From the NCBI GenBank assembly GCA_029263095.1, contig JAJCYA010000013.1, positions 50,478 through 114,477 of the forward strand: DNA of 64,000 nt. The letters are read 5' to 3'. The notes beneath the pieces are model-generated. The model had not been told where the DNA came from. It did not search any database and saw nothing but the letters and a program-made list of their open reading frames with translations. Position 1 is the stretch's first letter. Each line of letters opens with the position of its first letter. Source of the stretch: Acidimicrobiia bacterium. GTDB taxonomy: Bacteria; Actinomycetota; Acidimicrobiia; Spongiisociales; UBA11373. The position numbers were made by a program, and so were the translations under genes. Positions 17,852 through 26,918 of the stretch are shown in pieces.

Positions 17852-19053
17852 CGCGCCAGCTCCCGCCAGCGTTCCAGACCCTCGACGAGATCCGCGTCGG
17901 CGAGGGCGAACGAAAGGCGGCAATACCCGGGTGATCCGAAGGCTTCGCCTGGGACCACGGCAATCTCGATCTCTTCGAGAAGCAGTGCGGCCAAATCCAT
18001 ACTCGAGGATGCCGTTCGCCCACCGAGCGGACTGTCCAATTGCCCGGCAACCGACGGGAATGCGTAGAAGGCTCCCTCCGGTTCGGTCACCTCGACACCA
18101 GAGGTATCGCTAAGGAGGCGATGCATTTCGCGACGGCGGCGGTCAAAAGCCTGACGCATCTCCTCGACGGGCTCCATAGGTCCGGTGAGGGCTGCGATGG
18201 CGGCTCGCTGTGACACGTTCGAGACATTCGACATCGAGTGTGATTGGAACCGGCCGATCGCTCCAGCTATCTCCGGCGGCGCGATCGCCCAGCCGACCCG
18301 CCACCCGGTCATGGCGTACGTCTTGGCCGTCCCGTTTACGACGATGCAGCGCTCGGCGATGTCTGGAGCCACCACAGGCATGGAGACATGATGAGCGTTG
18401 CCATATACGAGGTGTTCGTAGATCTCGTCGGTGATCACCCAGATGCCGCGTTCTGCCGCCCACCGACCTATCTCGGCGACCTCCTCCGGGGGGTAGACGG
18501 CGCCCGACGGGTTGGAGGGCGAGACGAACACAAGAGCCTTCGTTCGTTCGGTAACAGCGGCGTCGAGCGCGTCTATCGAAACCCGGAAGCCATCCGTCAC
18601 TGTGGTGGGTACGGCTCGGGTCACACCACCGAAAAGCCCGATCGCCTCCGGGTAGGTAACCCAGTACGGAGCCGGCAGCAGAACCTCGTCTCCGGGATCG
18701 AGCAGGGCGGCGAATACGGCAAACAGAGCGCCCTTGCCTCCGTTGGAAATGACAACGTTGGCCCGCTCGATCGCCAACCCCGAGTGTGTCTGCGTCGAGG
18801 CGACCACAGCATCGCGCAATTCGGGCAGTCCGATGGCTGGGCTGTAGCGATGGTTCACCGGATCAGAACAAGCCGCTATCGCAGCTTCGACGATGTGAGC
18901 GGGCGTCGGGAAATCAGGTTCCCCCGCCCCAAACCCAATCACCGAGCGGCCCGCCGCACGTAGTGCGTTTGCTTTGGCCGTGATAGCCATCGTGGCGGAT
19001 TCGGAAATGGCTGCCAGGCGCTGCGACAAGCCCTGGGACGCTGTCGTGTTCAT
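17848..19053 (-). CDS. aspC: Aspartate/aromatic aminotransferase, PLP fold type I
   Basis: Class I aminotransferase of 401 residues. Visible: AGEPDFPTP, the substrate/PLP region GGKGALFAVFAAL, VSPSNPSGAVY with Asn181, cofactor-ring Asp209 and Tyr212 in ITDEIYEHLVYG, Schiff-base Lys244 in NGTAKTYAMTGWRVG, and the C-terminal arginine region YCRLSFA. The usual product is aspartate aminotransferase, but the Ibeta/Igamma members also use other amino acids. The start ATG is 19053; a much longer upstream reading would translate the intergenic repeats and is rejected. It is convergent with aroQ, overlapping by four bases. Confidence 0.87.
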   Translation of the reverse strand: MNTTASQGLSQRLAAISESATMAITAKANALRAAGRSVIGFGAGEPDFPTPAHIVEAAIAACSDPVNHRYSPAIGLPELRDAVVASTQTHSGLAIERANVVISNGGKGALFAVFAALLDPGDEVLLPAPYWVTYPEAIGLFGGVTRAVPTTVTDGFRVSIDALDAAVTERTKALVFVSPSNPSGAVYPPEEVAEIGRWAAERGIWVITDEIYEHLVYGNAHHVSMPVVAPDIAERCIVVNGTAKTYAMTGWRVGWAIAPPEIAGAIGRFQSHSMSNVSNVSQRAAIAALTGPMEPVEEMRQAFDRRRREMHRLLSDTSGVEVTEPEGAFYAFPSVAGQLDSPLGGRTASSSMDLAALLLEEIEIAVVPGEAFGSPGYCRLSFALADADLVEGLERWRELAR

Positions 19054-19067
19054 ACCGAGAGAATAGA

Positions 19068-19322
19068 GGCAGCGCCGACAGGCGCAGCCGGGGCCAGGGA
19101 AGGGACCCAGGCCCACCAGCGATGAGCCACAGGGCGAAGAGCCAACAAACCAGAGGCGGCGCCGACAGGCGCAGCCGGGGCCAGGGAAGGGACCCAGGCC
19201 CACCAGCGATGAGCCGCAAGGGCGAAGAGCCAACAAACCAGAGGCGGCGCCGACAGGCGCAGCCGGGTCCTGGGAGAAGGGACCCAGGCCCACCAGCAAT
19301 GAGTAGAAGGCGAAGAGCCATG
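19068..19322. repeat. Three tandem copies of an 87/88-bp GC-rich intergenic repeat
   Basis: The marker GCCGACAGGCGCAGCCGG begins at 19074, 19161 and 19249, so the period is 87 then 88 bases. Each copy also contains AAGGGACCCAGGCCCACCAG and GCGAAGAGCCA. The first two copies are nearly identical and the third is more diverged. The block fills the space between the divergent aminotransferase and SixA-like genes, so it must include or lie close to both promoters. A diverged single copy is at 23878-23961. Confidence 0.85.
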
Positions 19323-19350
19323 AAGGGCGGCGTCGGTAGTCTCGTCCCCG

Positions 19351-19833
19351 ATGGCTGAGTTCCTACTGATGCGCCACGCCAAATCGGATCATCCCCCCGG
19401 GTTGATCGATCGCGATCGTCCGCTTTCGAGGCGCGGCGAGCGGTCGGCTATCGCGGTCGGGAGGGCGATCCAGAGCTTCAACGCGGCGCCCGATCTCATT
19501 CTCACATCGCCGGCTCGACGGGCGCACGACACTGCGACGCTGACACGAGATAGCGGCGGATTCTCATGCCCGATCGTGACAGTCGAAGACTTCTACGGGA
19601 CGGGAGTAGGGACGGTGCTGGATGCACTCGCCTCTCATACGGCCCCCGGCCGCGTGCTCGCCGTCGGCCATGAGCCGACCTGGTCGGAGACCGTCGCGAC
19701 GATCATTGGGGGCGGCGCGATCCACATGGTGACGGCGGCGGTCGCGTGCATGGAATCGCATGTCCCGGCAACTCCCGGTTCCGGTTGGCTGCGGTGGATG
19801 CTCCATCCCCGCCTACTCACCGACACCACGTGA
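19351..19833 (+). CDS. SixA-like phosphohistidine phosphatase
   Basis: Histidine-phosphatase superfamily protein of 160 residues. Catalytic-core residues are visible: RHA motif (LLMRHAKSD, nucleophile His9), second Arg in SPARRAHDTA, acid-side segment, and the second His in VGHEPTWSE. Small RHG-type proteins like this resemble SixA, which dephosphorylates phosphohistidine on HPt or phosphotransfer proteins. Its target here is unknown. The stop overlaps the GTG of the MFS transporter (GTGA). Confidence 0.8.
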   Translation: MAEFLLMRHAKSDHPPGLIDRDRPLSRRGERSAIAVGRAIQSFNAAPDLILTSPARRAHDTATLTRDSGGFSCPIVTVEDFYGTGVGTVLDALASHTAPGRVLAVGHEPTWSETVATIIGGGAIHMVTAAVACMESHVPATPGSGWLRWMLHPRLLTDTT

Positions 19834-20975
19834 AGACCCGCTCTCTCGGCGCTGCGATCGCCTTCCTCACGGCCGCTCGCCTCGTCGTAAACACGGCGCA
19901 CCGGTTCGTCTTCCCCTTCCTCCCGGCCATCAGCCGTGGTCTCGGGATCTCGCTGGCTCAGGGGGGAATCCTCATGTCGGCCCGCTCTGTGTCGTTTGTG
20001 GCCACCCCTGCAATCGTGGCCAGCGCGGGACGGGATGAACGGCGGCTCCGGTTGGCAACGTGGGCACTCGGGATGATGTCTGTCGGCGCACTCATTACGG
20101 CGGCGACGGGTGTATACGCCGGGGCCTTCGTCGGATTCGTCCTCCTCGGACTCGGCAAGCCGTCGTTCGACGCCGCCGCTCAGTCGTACATCGCCGACCG
20201 CACGCCATACGAGCGGCGCGCCCGATACATGTCGATCCTCGAACTCACCTGGGCCGGGGGGTTGCTGATCGGTGCCCCCTTGGCGGGATGGCTTATAGGC
20301 CGATTCGGATGGGAGGCACCGTTCTGGGTTGTAGGGGTGCTGTTCGCGATCACGATGATCGCAGCGCCGTCTGTGCTGGAAGCCGATGCACCCCAGGATC
20401 GCTCCACCCGCAGTCGCTTGACACTGGACCGCACACGTTGGGCGCTACTCATCGCGGCCGCGCTGTTCTCGTTCGCAGCCGAGACGACGTTCATAGTCTT
20501 CGGCGCCTGGCTCGAAGATGGCTTCGGCTTCTCTCTGGCCGCTCTCGGACTCGCCTCGACTCTGATCGCACTCGCCGAGATGACCGGCGAGGGAGCGGTG
20601 ATGGCATTCGCCGATCGCATCGGAAAGGCACGGATGGTGATGTGGGGACTCGGAGCGTCCGCCATCGGATACGCGGTCCTGGCTCCAGCGAGTGACTCCC
20701 TCCCGCTGGGACTCGCGGCACTGGCCGCCACGTTCGTTGCATTCGAGATCACGATCGTGTCGACGATCCCCCTGGCATCGGAGGTCGCCCCAGGAGCGCG
20801 CAGTCGGTACCTGGCCCTGCTCATGGTGGCGCTCGGCGTCGGCCGAGGCGTCGGGGATGTGATCGGCCCCATACTTTTCACATGGCAGGGCCTTCCCGCC
20901 AACGCTCTGGTGTCGTCGGTGGGGGCGATCGCCGCACTCACCGTGGTACTGACCCTCTCGCCCAAGACCGACTAG
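19830..20975 (+). CDS. Major facilitator superfamily transporter
   Basis: Polytopic membrane protein of 381 residues with 12 predicted helices in two halves, joined by a charged loop (EADAPQDRSTRSRL) at about residue 190. Features fit drug/sugar-efflux MFS families: a helix-2/3-region loop GRDERRLRLATW and GLGKPSFDAAAQSYIADRTPYERRARYM, with the conserved Arg/acidic pattern between helices 4 and 5. Substrate unknown. The GTG start at 19830 overlaps the stop of the phosphatase gene, so the two are translationally coupled. Confidence 0.82.
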   Translation: MKTRSLGAAIAFLTAARLVVNTAHRFVFPFLPAISRGLGISLAQGGILMSARSVSFVATPAIVASAGRDERRLRLATWALGMMSVGALITAATGVYAGAFVGFVLLGLGKPSFDAAAQSYIADRTPYERRARYMSILELTWAGGLLIGAPLAGWLIGRFGWEAPFWVVGVLFAITMIAAPSVLEADAPQDRSTRSRLTLDRTRWALLIAAALFSFAAETTFIVFGAWLEDGFGFSLAALGLASTLIALAEMTGEGAVMAFADRIGKARMVMWGLGASAIGYAVLAPASDSLPLGLAALAATFVAFEITIVSTIPLASEVAPGARSRYLALLMVALGVGRGVGDVIGPILFTWQGLPANALVSSVGAIAALTVVLTLSPKTD

Positions 20976-20982
20976 TGGACGC

Positions 20983-21924
20983 CTAGATCCGAGCGATCCT
21001 CTCGACAAGAAGATCGAAGAACCCTGCGCTGTCGATCTCCTGCATCACCGTGGCGTTCGGATCATCATCCGTGGCGCCCCACCAGTCGACAACGGTCATG
21101 CCCATCGTGAGTTCCGATGTCGTTTCGATGCGAACCGGCACGTGCTTGCCGCCGAACAGGCCGGGGTCGAGGAGGTAGGCGATCACACACGGGTCGTGCA
21201 GCGGACCGCCCTCGGTTCCGTATCTCTCGATGTCGAACCGCTCGAAGAAATCGAGCATGCCGTGCACCGCTCGTCCGGCAGGAGTGTCGATGGCGGCAAA
21301 CCGGGCTACGTACTCGGGCAATGTCAGTGCCTTGTGCGTGACGTCGAGCGGCATCATGGTGATCGGAATGCCGCTGTGGAACACGACATCGGCGGCGTGC
21401 GGATCAACGTAGATGTTGAATTCGGCGGCCGGGGTTCGATTGCCGCCCGCGAAAAATCCGCCCCCCATCAAAACGATCTCGCGCAGCCTCTCAGCAATCC
21501 TCGGCTCTCGGAGCAACGCCAGACCGATATTGGTGAGCGGACCCAACGGACAGATGGTGAGTTCGCCAACATCTGCCGACATGGTCAGCTCGATGATGGC
21601 ATCTACTGCATGCCCCTCGGTAACGACCATCGTCGGTTCCGGCAGACCCGCTCCGTCGATACCACTCTTGCCGTGCACGTACTCCGCTGTCACCAGGTCC
21701 CGGACCATCGGTCGGATGGATCCTGCATGGACCGGAATATCGGTGCGCCCGGCCAGCTCGCACATTGTGAGCGCGTTGCGAGTGGTGAGGGCAAGTGGAA
21801 CATTGCCGGCCACGGTCGTGATCGCGACCACGTCGAGCTCCTCGGGAGATGCGAGCGCCAGAAGGATGGCGACCGCGTCGTCCTGTCCCGGGTCGGTATC
21901 GATGATGATCTTGCGAGCGGTCAT
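20983..21924 (-). CDS. Inosine/uridine-preferring nucleoside hydrolase
   Basis: N-ribohydrolase of 313 residues. The calcium-binding aspartate cluster IIIDTDPGQDDAVA is at the N-terminus; the middle has a CPLGPLTNIGLAL segment and the C-terminal region the conserved HDPCVIAYLL motif. These enzymes split ribonucleosides into base and ribose. The gene downstream of ribokinase supports salvage: hydrolase releases ribose, ribokinase phosphorylates it. The ATG at 21924 overlaps the ribokinase stop (ATGA), so the upstream in-frame extension is not used. Confidence 0.9.
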   Translation of the reverse strand: MTARKIIIDTDPGQDDAVAILLALASPEELDVVAITTVAGNVPLALTTRNALTMCELAGRTDIPVHAGSIRPMVRDLVTAEYVHGKSGIDGAGLPEPTMVVTEGHAVDAIIELTMSADVGELTICPLGPLTNIGLALLREPRIAERLREIVLMGGGFFAGGNRTPAAEFNIYVDPHAADVVFHSGIPITMMPLDVTHKALTLPEYVARFAAIDTPAGRAVHGMLDFFERFDIERYGTEGGPLHDPCVIAYLLDPGLFGGKHVPVRIETTSELTMGMTVVDWWGATDDDPNATVMQEIDSAGFFDLLVERIARI

Positions 21925-22826
21925 CCGGCTCCTTCCAATGTCAGCACTTCGTCCTTCGTCGGCAGCGAGCCCTGCGCACCCCAACGCGTCGCCGCCACTG
22001 CACCGCACCGGACCGCCCAGTGCACCGCCTCTTGCAACGAGTCTCCCCTGACCAAAGCATCGCCGAGTCCCCCACAGAAGGCGTCGCCAGCCGCGGTGGG
22101 GTCGACGGGGTCGATCCGAGGCGCAGGGACATGGGCTTCGTCACTACTGGAGACGACGACCGCCCCGTCCGCTCCGAGCGTGACGACGATCGCCCTGGGG
22201 CCGTCCAGTTGCCGCGCCATCGCGATCGCCTCACTCGGTGACGCCGGAATGCGGGATCCTGTGAGCCGGGCGAGCTCCGTCGCATTTGGCACCAAGACAT
22301 CCACCGCACTCAATACGGCGTGGTCGAGTTCGGCGGCGGGGGCGGGGTTGAGGACCACTGTGCCGGTTGCCATCGCCACAGCCGCCGCGACGGTCTCCAG
22401 GGGAATCTCCAACTGGACGAGGACGACGACTGCAGCTTTGACCGGATCCGCTACTTCGTCGAGCACATCGGGCAAGAACATCGCGTTGGCTCCGGGATCG
22501 ACAACGATCATGTTCTCGCCGGCGTCATCGACGGTGATGACGGCGATTCCGCTGCTCGCCTGCCCACCGATTGCCACCGCCGTGGTGTCGACACCATCGG
22601 AGCCGAGGGATTCCAGTAGCCGTCCCCCCGCGTCATCTCCTCCAACCATGCCAACCATCGCCACCGACCGACCGAGCCGGGCTGCAGCGACGGCCTGGTT
22701 GGCGCCCTTGCCGCCCGTATCGTCGAAGTGGCTGGAGCCGAGAACCGTTTCCCCCGGAAGGGGGAGACGGGAAACGCGCACCGTCGTATCCAGGTTGAGA
22801 CTGCCGACAACTGCTATCTCGGGCAT
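21921..22826 (-). CDS. rbsK: Ribokinase (PfkB family)
   Basis: Sugar kinase of 301 residues. Signature 1 GGKGANQAVAAARLG is near residue 40, signature 2 is DPVDPTAAGDAFCGGL near residue 240 with the catalytic aspartate in AAGD (GAGD in most members). Ribose-binding NLDTTVRVSRLPLPGET fits ribokinase better than fructokinase. It forms a two-gene unit with the nucleoside hydrolase, consistent with recycling ribose from nucleosides into ribose-5-phosphate. It is divergent from the hydroxyproline dehydratase gene. Confidence 0.9.
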   Translation of the reverse strand: MPEIAVVGSLNLDTTVRVSRLPLPGETVLGSSHFDDTGGKGANQAVAAARLGRSVAMVGMVGGDDAGGRLLESLGSDGVDTTAVAIGGQASSGIAVITVDDAGENMIVVDPGANAMFLPDVLDEVADPVKAAVVVLVQLEIPLETVAAAVAMATGTVVLNPAPAAELDHAVLSAVDVLVPNATELARLTGSRIPASPSEAIAMARQLDGPRAIVVTLGADGAVVVSSSDEAHVPAPRIDPVDPTAAGDAFCGGLGDALVRGDSLQEAVHWAVRCGAVAATRWGAQGSLPTKDEVLTLEGAG

Positions 22827-22869
22827 CGGGCGAGGCTACCTCAGAGAACGTTCCGTAGACTCGCTCATC

Positions 22870-23871
22870 GTGTCCATCCGAATCCACACCGTCGAGATGC
22901 ACACCGGCGGCGAGCCCGTCCGCATCGTCACCGATGGGTTCCCGCAGATCGAGGGCGCCACCATCCTCGCCAAGCGCCGGTACGTCGCAGACCATTTGGA
23001 CCATATTCGTCGAATGCTGATGCACGAACCGCGCGGCCACGCCGACATGTACGGCGTGCTCCCGGTGACTCCGGATCATCCCGAGGCCGACCTCGCCGTC
23101 CTCTTCATCCACAACGAAGGCCTTTCGACAATGTGTGGTCACGCCACCATCGCACTCGGCCGGTGGGCAATCGATACCGGCATCGTGACCCGCACCGAGC
23201 CGACTACCGAGGTTGTTCTACAGGTGCCTGCTGGGCTGTTGCGGTTGGAGGTCGAGGTCGCGGGAGGAGTGACGGGGCGGGTCAAGTTCCACAGCGTCCC
23301 CGCCTTCGTCACCGCTCTGGACGCGGATGTGGACGCCTTGGGCTACGGAACAGTGTCGGTCGACGTCGCATACGGCGGAGCCTTCTACGCCTTTGCCGAT
23401 GCCGCACGATTCGGACTCGACGTTCGGTCGTCGCCGACCAGGGAGCTGGTCGACGCGGCATGGGCGGTCACCGAGGCTGTGAAGACCACCATCGCGATCG
23501 ATCACCCTGACGAGACCGACCTCGCCTTCCTCTACGGGACCATCCTCACCGACGGTGGAGACGCTTGGAGTCCAGAGCCAACAGCCAATGTCTGCGTCTT
23601 CGCCGACCGCGAAGTGGATCGGTCACCGACCGGCTCGGGAGTCACCGGCCGTATCGCCATCCAACGTTCGAAGGGCCTCATCGCAATGGGTACCGAGCGC
23701 ATCTTCGAAAGCGTTACGGGTTCCCAGTTCACCGGTAAAGCCATCGCCGCCACCCGGTCGGGTGAGCGCGACGCGTGGATCGTCGAGGTCGGTGGTGAGT
23801 CTTACTACACCGGCGAAGCCGAATTCACGTTGGAGGACAGCGATCCGCTGCCCTCGTTCCTACTCCACTAG
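22870..23871 (+). CDS. Trans-3-hydroxy-L-proline dehydratase (proline racemase family)
   Basis: Proline-racemase superfamily enzyme of 333 residues. The first catalytic cysteine is present (Cys89 in STMCGHATIALG). At the second catalytic site the sequence is DRSPTGSGVTGR, with Thr254 where racemases and 4-hydroxyproline epimerases have Cys. In this superfamily Cys/Thr marks trans-3-hydroxy-L-proline dehydratase, which makes delta-1-pyrroline-2-carboxylate. The GTG start at 22870 gives the family N-terminus (MSIRIHTVEMHTGGEPVRIV). No hydroxyproline catabolic partner is adjacent. A longer frame upstream is antisense to ribokinase and is not used. Confidence 0.85.
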   Translation: MSIRIHTVEMHTGGEPVRIVTDGFPQIEGATILAKRRYVADHLDHIRRMLMHEPRGHADMYGVLPVTPDHPEADLAVLFIHNEGLSTMCGHATIALGRWAIDTGIVTRTEPTTEVVLQVPAGLLRLEVEVAGGVTGRVKFHSVPAFVTALDADVDALGYGTVSVDVAYGGAFYAFADAARFGLDVRSSPTRELVDAAWAVTEAVKTTIAIDHPDETDLAFLYGTILTDGGDAWSPEPTANVCVFADREVDRSPTGSGVTGRIAIQRSKGLIAMGTERIFESVTGSQFTGKAIAATRSGERDAWIVEVGGESYYTGEAEFTLEDSDPLPSFLLH

Positions 23872-24149
23872 AAGCAAACCAAACACAAGCAGCGGAACGC
23901 AGCGGCGCGGGCAGGGACCCACGACGCACCGCGATGAGGCACCAGCCGAAGAGCCAAAGGCACAGCGGCCACGTCCCCCAGATAGGGCTGGTCGAATTGG
24001 ACGACGGGGCTGATCCGTCGAGGGTCGGCGATGAACCCGGGAGCGTCATACCCATCGGGCTCCCAGTGACCGGCAACCCGCTCCCCCCAATTGGCGCGGT
24101 TCGCCTCGCGGTATTCGTCGAGCGGCACGGTCGTGGAGCGTACCGACAC
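23868..24149 (-). pseudogene. Truncated SAM-dependent methyltransferase N-terminus joined to a repeat element
   Basis: Residues 1-58 (DEYREANRANWGERVAGHWE, then a segment ending VVQFDQPYLGDV) match what I know as the N-terminus of a class I methyltransferase, which should run another ~200 residues including a HLQCHIGTDT-type SAM site. Instead the frame passes at about 23975 into the GC-rich repeat at 23878-23961, reads low-complexity LRLVPHRGASWVPARAAA and stops. No SAM-binding motif remains, so the product cannot be active. The GTG at 24149 sits 43 bases from the divergent MscS start. Confidence 0.65.
23878..23961. repeat. Single diverged copy of the 87/88-bp intergenic repeat
   Basis: Shares with the 19.1-19.3 kb copies AGGGACCCA, a C-rich spacer, CGATGAG and GAAGAGCCA in the same order and orientation. 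It starts directly after the dehydratase stop and ends inside the truncated methyltransferase reading frame. Same-order motifs at two loci 4.6 kb apart indicate a dispersed family, not chance. Confidence 0.6.
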
Positions 24150-24191
24150 GCCGACCGGGTACCGTCACCCTCCTATCGATCCGGAGACAGC

Positions 24192-25301
24192 ATGATCGGA
24201 CTGCTACTGACTGCTCAGGCCACCGACAGCCTCGCCGAGGCATGCGGGCTCGATCCCGGCTTTGCCTGCGAGTGGGTATTCGACCTCACCGACAACGGCA
24301 CACTCGCCCGCTTCTCGGAATGGGTGGTGGCCAAGCCCGTCAAGGTGCTCCTAATCCTGTTCGTGGCCTTCGTCGTCAACCGCCTGGTGCGGCGCGGTAT
24401 CCGACGGCTGGTCGATCGCCTCGTTGAGGATCGAACCCACAAAGCCGAGGAACGCCAACGTGACGAGGTGGAAGACGGACGGTTCGCCGCGTTCCACAGT
24501 AGGGCGAAGCAAAAAGCACAGCTTCTGACCGTTCAATCGACGCGTTCCAAGCAGCGGGCCGAATCCCTCGGGACCGTGCTTCGTTCGATTGCGTCACTAA
24601 CGATCTACTCAATGGCGGCCATCATCGCTCTGGCCGAATTCGGCGTGAGTCTCGGTCCCCTGGTCGCTGGAGCCGGAATCGTCGGCGTCGCCATCGGTTT
24701 TGGCGCGCAGACGCTGGTCAAGGACTTTCTGAGTGGCATCTTCATGCTCATCGAGGACCAGTACGGCGTCGGTGATGTGATCGATGTAGGAGAGGCGGCC
24801 GGCGTCGTCGAAGAGGTCAGCCTTCGCACCACCCGAATCCGCGATGTGAACGGAACCGTGTGGTTTGTCCCCAACGGGGAGATCCGCCGAATCGGCAACA
24901 AGTCACAGCAGTGGGCTCGGGCCGTACTCGACGTGGAGGTCGCCTACGACACCGACATCAACCACGCATCGGCGGTGATCAAGGAAGTCGCCGACGGACT
25001 GTGGACCGATCAGTTGGAGAACGCCACCGTGCTCGAGGAACCACAGATCTGGGGTGTGGAGGAACTCGGAGCCTCGGCCATCGCAATCCGGGTCGTCCTC
25101 AAGGTCGAACCGGGGGAGCAGTTCGCCGCCGGGCGTGAGATGCGCCGTCGACTCAAGGATGCCTTCGACGCTGAGGGGATCGACATTCCCTTCCCGCAGC
25201 GCACCGTCTGGTTGCATCAGATCGAGGCGGAATCGGTTCCTCAGCCCGTGGAGCGCACAACCCCGGCCACTCCGGCAGGGGGAGCCCCCGAGGGCGCCTG
25301 A
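24192..25301 (+). CDS. Small-conductance mechanosensitive channel (MscS family)
   Basis: Mechanosensitive channel of 369 residues. Hydrophobic helices are at about 47-68 and 140-158, then the pore helix LVAGAGIVGVAIGFGAQTLV, rich in Gly/Ala as in MscS TM3. The beta domain follows: YGVGDVIDVGEAAGVVEEV, then TRIRDVNGTVWFVPNGEI. The helix between the first two TM segments is long and charged (EERQRDEVEDGRFAAFHSRAK), and the C-terminus ends in a disordered Pro/Thr tail. Function: pressure-relief channel under osmotic downshift. The preferred ATG (24192) begins with a short hydrophobic segment. Confidence 0.9.
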   Translation: MIGLLLTAQATDSLAEACGLDPGFACEWVFDLTDNGTLARFSEWVVAKPVKVLLILFVAFVVNRLVRRGIRRLVDRLVEDRTHKAEERQRDEVEDGRFAAFHSRAKQKAQLLTVQSTRSKQRAESLGTVLRSIASLTIYSMAAIIALAEFGVSLGPLVAGAGIVGVAIGFGAQTLVKDFLSGIFMLIEDQYGVGDVIDVGEAAGVVEEVSLRTTRIRDVNGTVWFVPNGEIRRIGNKSQQWARAVLDVEVAYDTDINHASAVIKEVADGLWTDQLENATVLEEPQIWGVEELGASAIAIRVVLKVEPGEQFAAGREMRRRLKDAFDAEGIDIPFPQRTVWLHQIEAESVPQPVERTTPATPAGGAPEGA

Positions 25302-25327
25302 CTCTCCGTCGAGCACCGGCCGGTCGC

Positions 25328-25345
25328 CAGCCCCTCACCGGGCTG
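25328..25345. terminator. Hairpin between convergent genes
   Basis: CAGCCC and GGGCTG form a 6-bp stem around a 6-base loop, between the MscS stop (25301) and the amidase stop (25357), which face each other. No T-run follows on either side, so this could be a weak bidirectional terminator or only a chance palindrome. Confidence 0.35.
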
Positions 25346-25356
25346 AGCAACGGTGG

Positions 25357-26853
25357 CTAGCCGGGTCGTCGATCGAACCACGGTCGCGCCCTCTCCAGCT
25401 GACCGGCCAGCCGAAGTAGCCCGAATTCATCCCCGAACCGTCCCAGGAAGTGACTTCCGATGGGCAGGCCGGAATCGTTCCAATGCAGCGGCACCGACAT
25501 CGCCGGCAGCCCGGTGAAGTTCGCCAATGGAGTAAACGCGACGTAGATGAGCAGCTCTTCGATCAATTCGTCCCAGTCCCGACTCTGATCGATCTGGCCG
25601 AGTTGGACCGGCGGTGTCCCTAGAACGGGAGACAGAGCCACGTCGTACTGCTCCAAAAACACTCCCATTTGGTGCGAAATCCCCTGCAACGCGGTCTTGG
25701 CCCGATCGAGATGTGCCTGAGATCGCTTACGCGACAGATTGGCCAGGGCCCAAGTAAACGGCTCGAAGGCGTCGAGACCCGACCTGCGTCGGTCGAGACG
25801 GGCGATGATCTTGATCGTCCACCAGTCACCAAACACCCGACGCATCAACCGCACGAGCCGATGGTCATCGGCCTCATCCAGAATCAGCTGGAAGACACCT
25901 GCGGCCAGCGAGGCCCATACCTCCATGAAGGCCTCCGCCATGACGCTGCCGTCCAGAGGGGGCGCGTCTTCTACAACGCGATGCCCCAATTCTTCGAGCA
26001 GACGCGCAGTGGAGAGAACCGCCTCCTCGCAGTCCGCATGAACCGGAAGCCCGCGATAGTCGCGCGTCGAATAGGCGATGGTGAGTGGCTTCGGGTCTAC
26101 ATCGAGCGCCGCCGCGAACGGTGCCGGCGGAGGCGGAGCCCAGTATTCCGATCCTGGCTCGGCCCCATGAATAACATCGAGCAGCGTCGCACTGTCACGC
26201 ACCGATCGGCTGAGGCCGAGGTCGACCGCCAGGTAGTCCGAGGATGCAGCAGGGACCCTTGGGTTGCGCCCCCGCGAAGGCTTGAGACCGAACAACCCAC
26301 ACGCCGAGGCGGGGATCCGGATCGACCCGCCTCCGTCACTTCCCTGCGCCAACGGCACGATTCCGGCGGCCACGGCAGCTGCCGCGCCACCGCTCGATCC
26401 ACCAGGCGACCTCGTGAGGTCCCACGGATTGCGTGTGGAGCCGTGCAAAGTCGGTTCGGTTGTTGGTAGGAGGCCGAACTCGGGTGAGTTGGTGCGGCCA
26501 ACCGGAATGAACCCGGCTCTACGTATTCGCTGCATTACCTCCGAGGTGAACTCGGGCACGAAGTCGCGAAAGAACACCGAGCCGAAGGTCGCGTTGTCGC
26601 CAGCCACCGCCATCAGATCCTTGATGAGAATGGGCACGCCGCCGAATGGACCAGCGGGCGGTTGATTGGTGGCGAGGGAGCGAGCGGCGTCGTAGTCGGT
26701 AGCGACGACGGCGTTGATGTCCGGATTGGTGCGCTCGATGCGCTCGATCGTGGCCTCCACGAGCTCCGCCGGCTGAACCTCTCCGGCCGCCACCAGCTCC
26801 CCCATGCCCACTGCGTCGTGATCTTCATACGCCACAAAAGGTTCTGGAGCCAT
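25357..26853 (-). CDS. Amidase signature family enzyme
   Basis: A 498-residue amidase-signature hydrolase with the Ser-cisSer-Lys triad: Lys78 in [10 protein letters not shown], Ser153 in [13 protein letters not shown] and the nucleophile Ser177 in [13 protein letters not shown]. The family includes amidases, GatA and 6-aminohexanoate hydrolases; GatA is unlikely, because GatC/GatB are absent and the C-terminal region lacks the tRNA-amidotransferase context. Natural substrate unknown. The gene is alone and divergent from the 5'-nucleotidase gene 65 bases away. Confidence 0.88.
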   Translation of the reverse strand: MAPEPFVAYEDHDAVGMGELVAAGEVQPAELVEATIERIERTNPDINAVVATDYDAARSLATNQPPAGPFGGVPILIKDLMAVAGDNATFGSVFFRDFVPEFTSEVMQRIRRAGFIPVGRTNSPEFGLLPTTEPTLHGSTRNPWDLTRSPGGSSGGAAAAVAAGIVPLAQGSDGGGSIRIPASACGLFGLKPSRGRNPRVPAASSDYLAVDLGLSRSVRDSATLLDVIHGAEPGSEYWAPPPPAPFAAALDVDPKPLTIAYSTRDYRGLPVHADCEEAVLSTARLLEELGHRVVEDAPPLDGSVMAEAFMEVWASLAAGVFQLILDEADDHRLVRLMRRVFGDWWTIKIIARLDRRRSGLDAFEPFTWALANLSRKRSQAHLDRAKTALQGISHQMGVFLEQYDVALSPVLGTPPVQLGQIDQSRDWDELIEELLIYVAFTPLANFTGLPAMSVPLHWNDSGLPIGSHFLGRFGDEFGLLRLAGQLERARPWFDRRPG

Positions 26854-26918
26854 GCCGGCACACTATCGACCCTGACGCCCGGGAGTCGCGGCAGCCCCGA
26901 AGGTCTAGATTTGGGGCT

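Noticed and set aside
17848..19299. Longer start for the aspartate aminotransferase
   Set aside because: The extra codons translate the intergenic 87/88-bp repeats as GPGCACRR-type sequence. The family N-terminus is at 19053.
19068..19322. A CRISPR array
   Set aside because: The units are contiguous 87/88-bp tandem copies with no unique spacers of constant length and no cas gene nearby.
21142..23871. A 909-codon plus-strand open frame
   Set aside because: Only its last 333 codons are protein-like (the hydroxyproline dehydratase). The rest runs antisense to nucleoside hydrolase and ribokinase, reading Arg/Ser/Thr/Ala-rich sequence typical of high-GC antisense frames.
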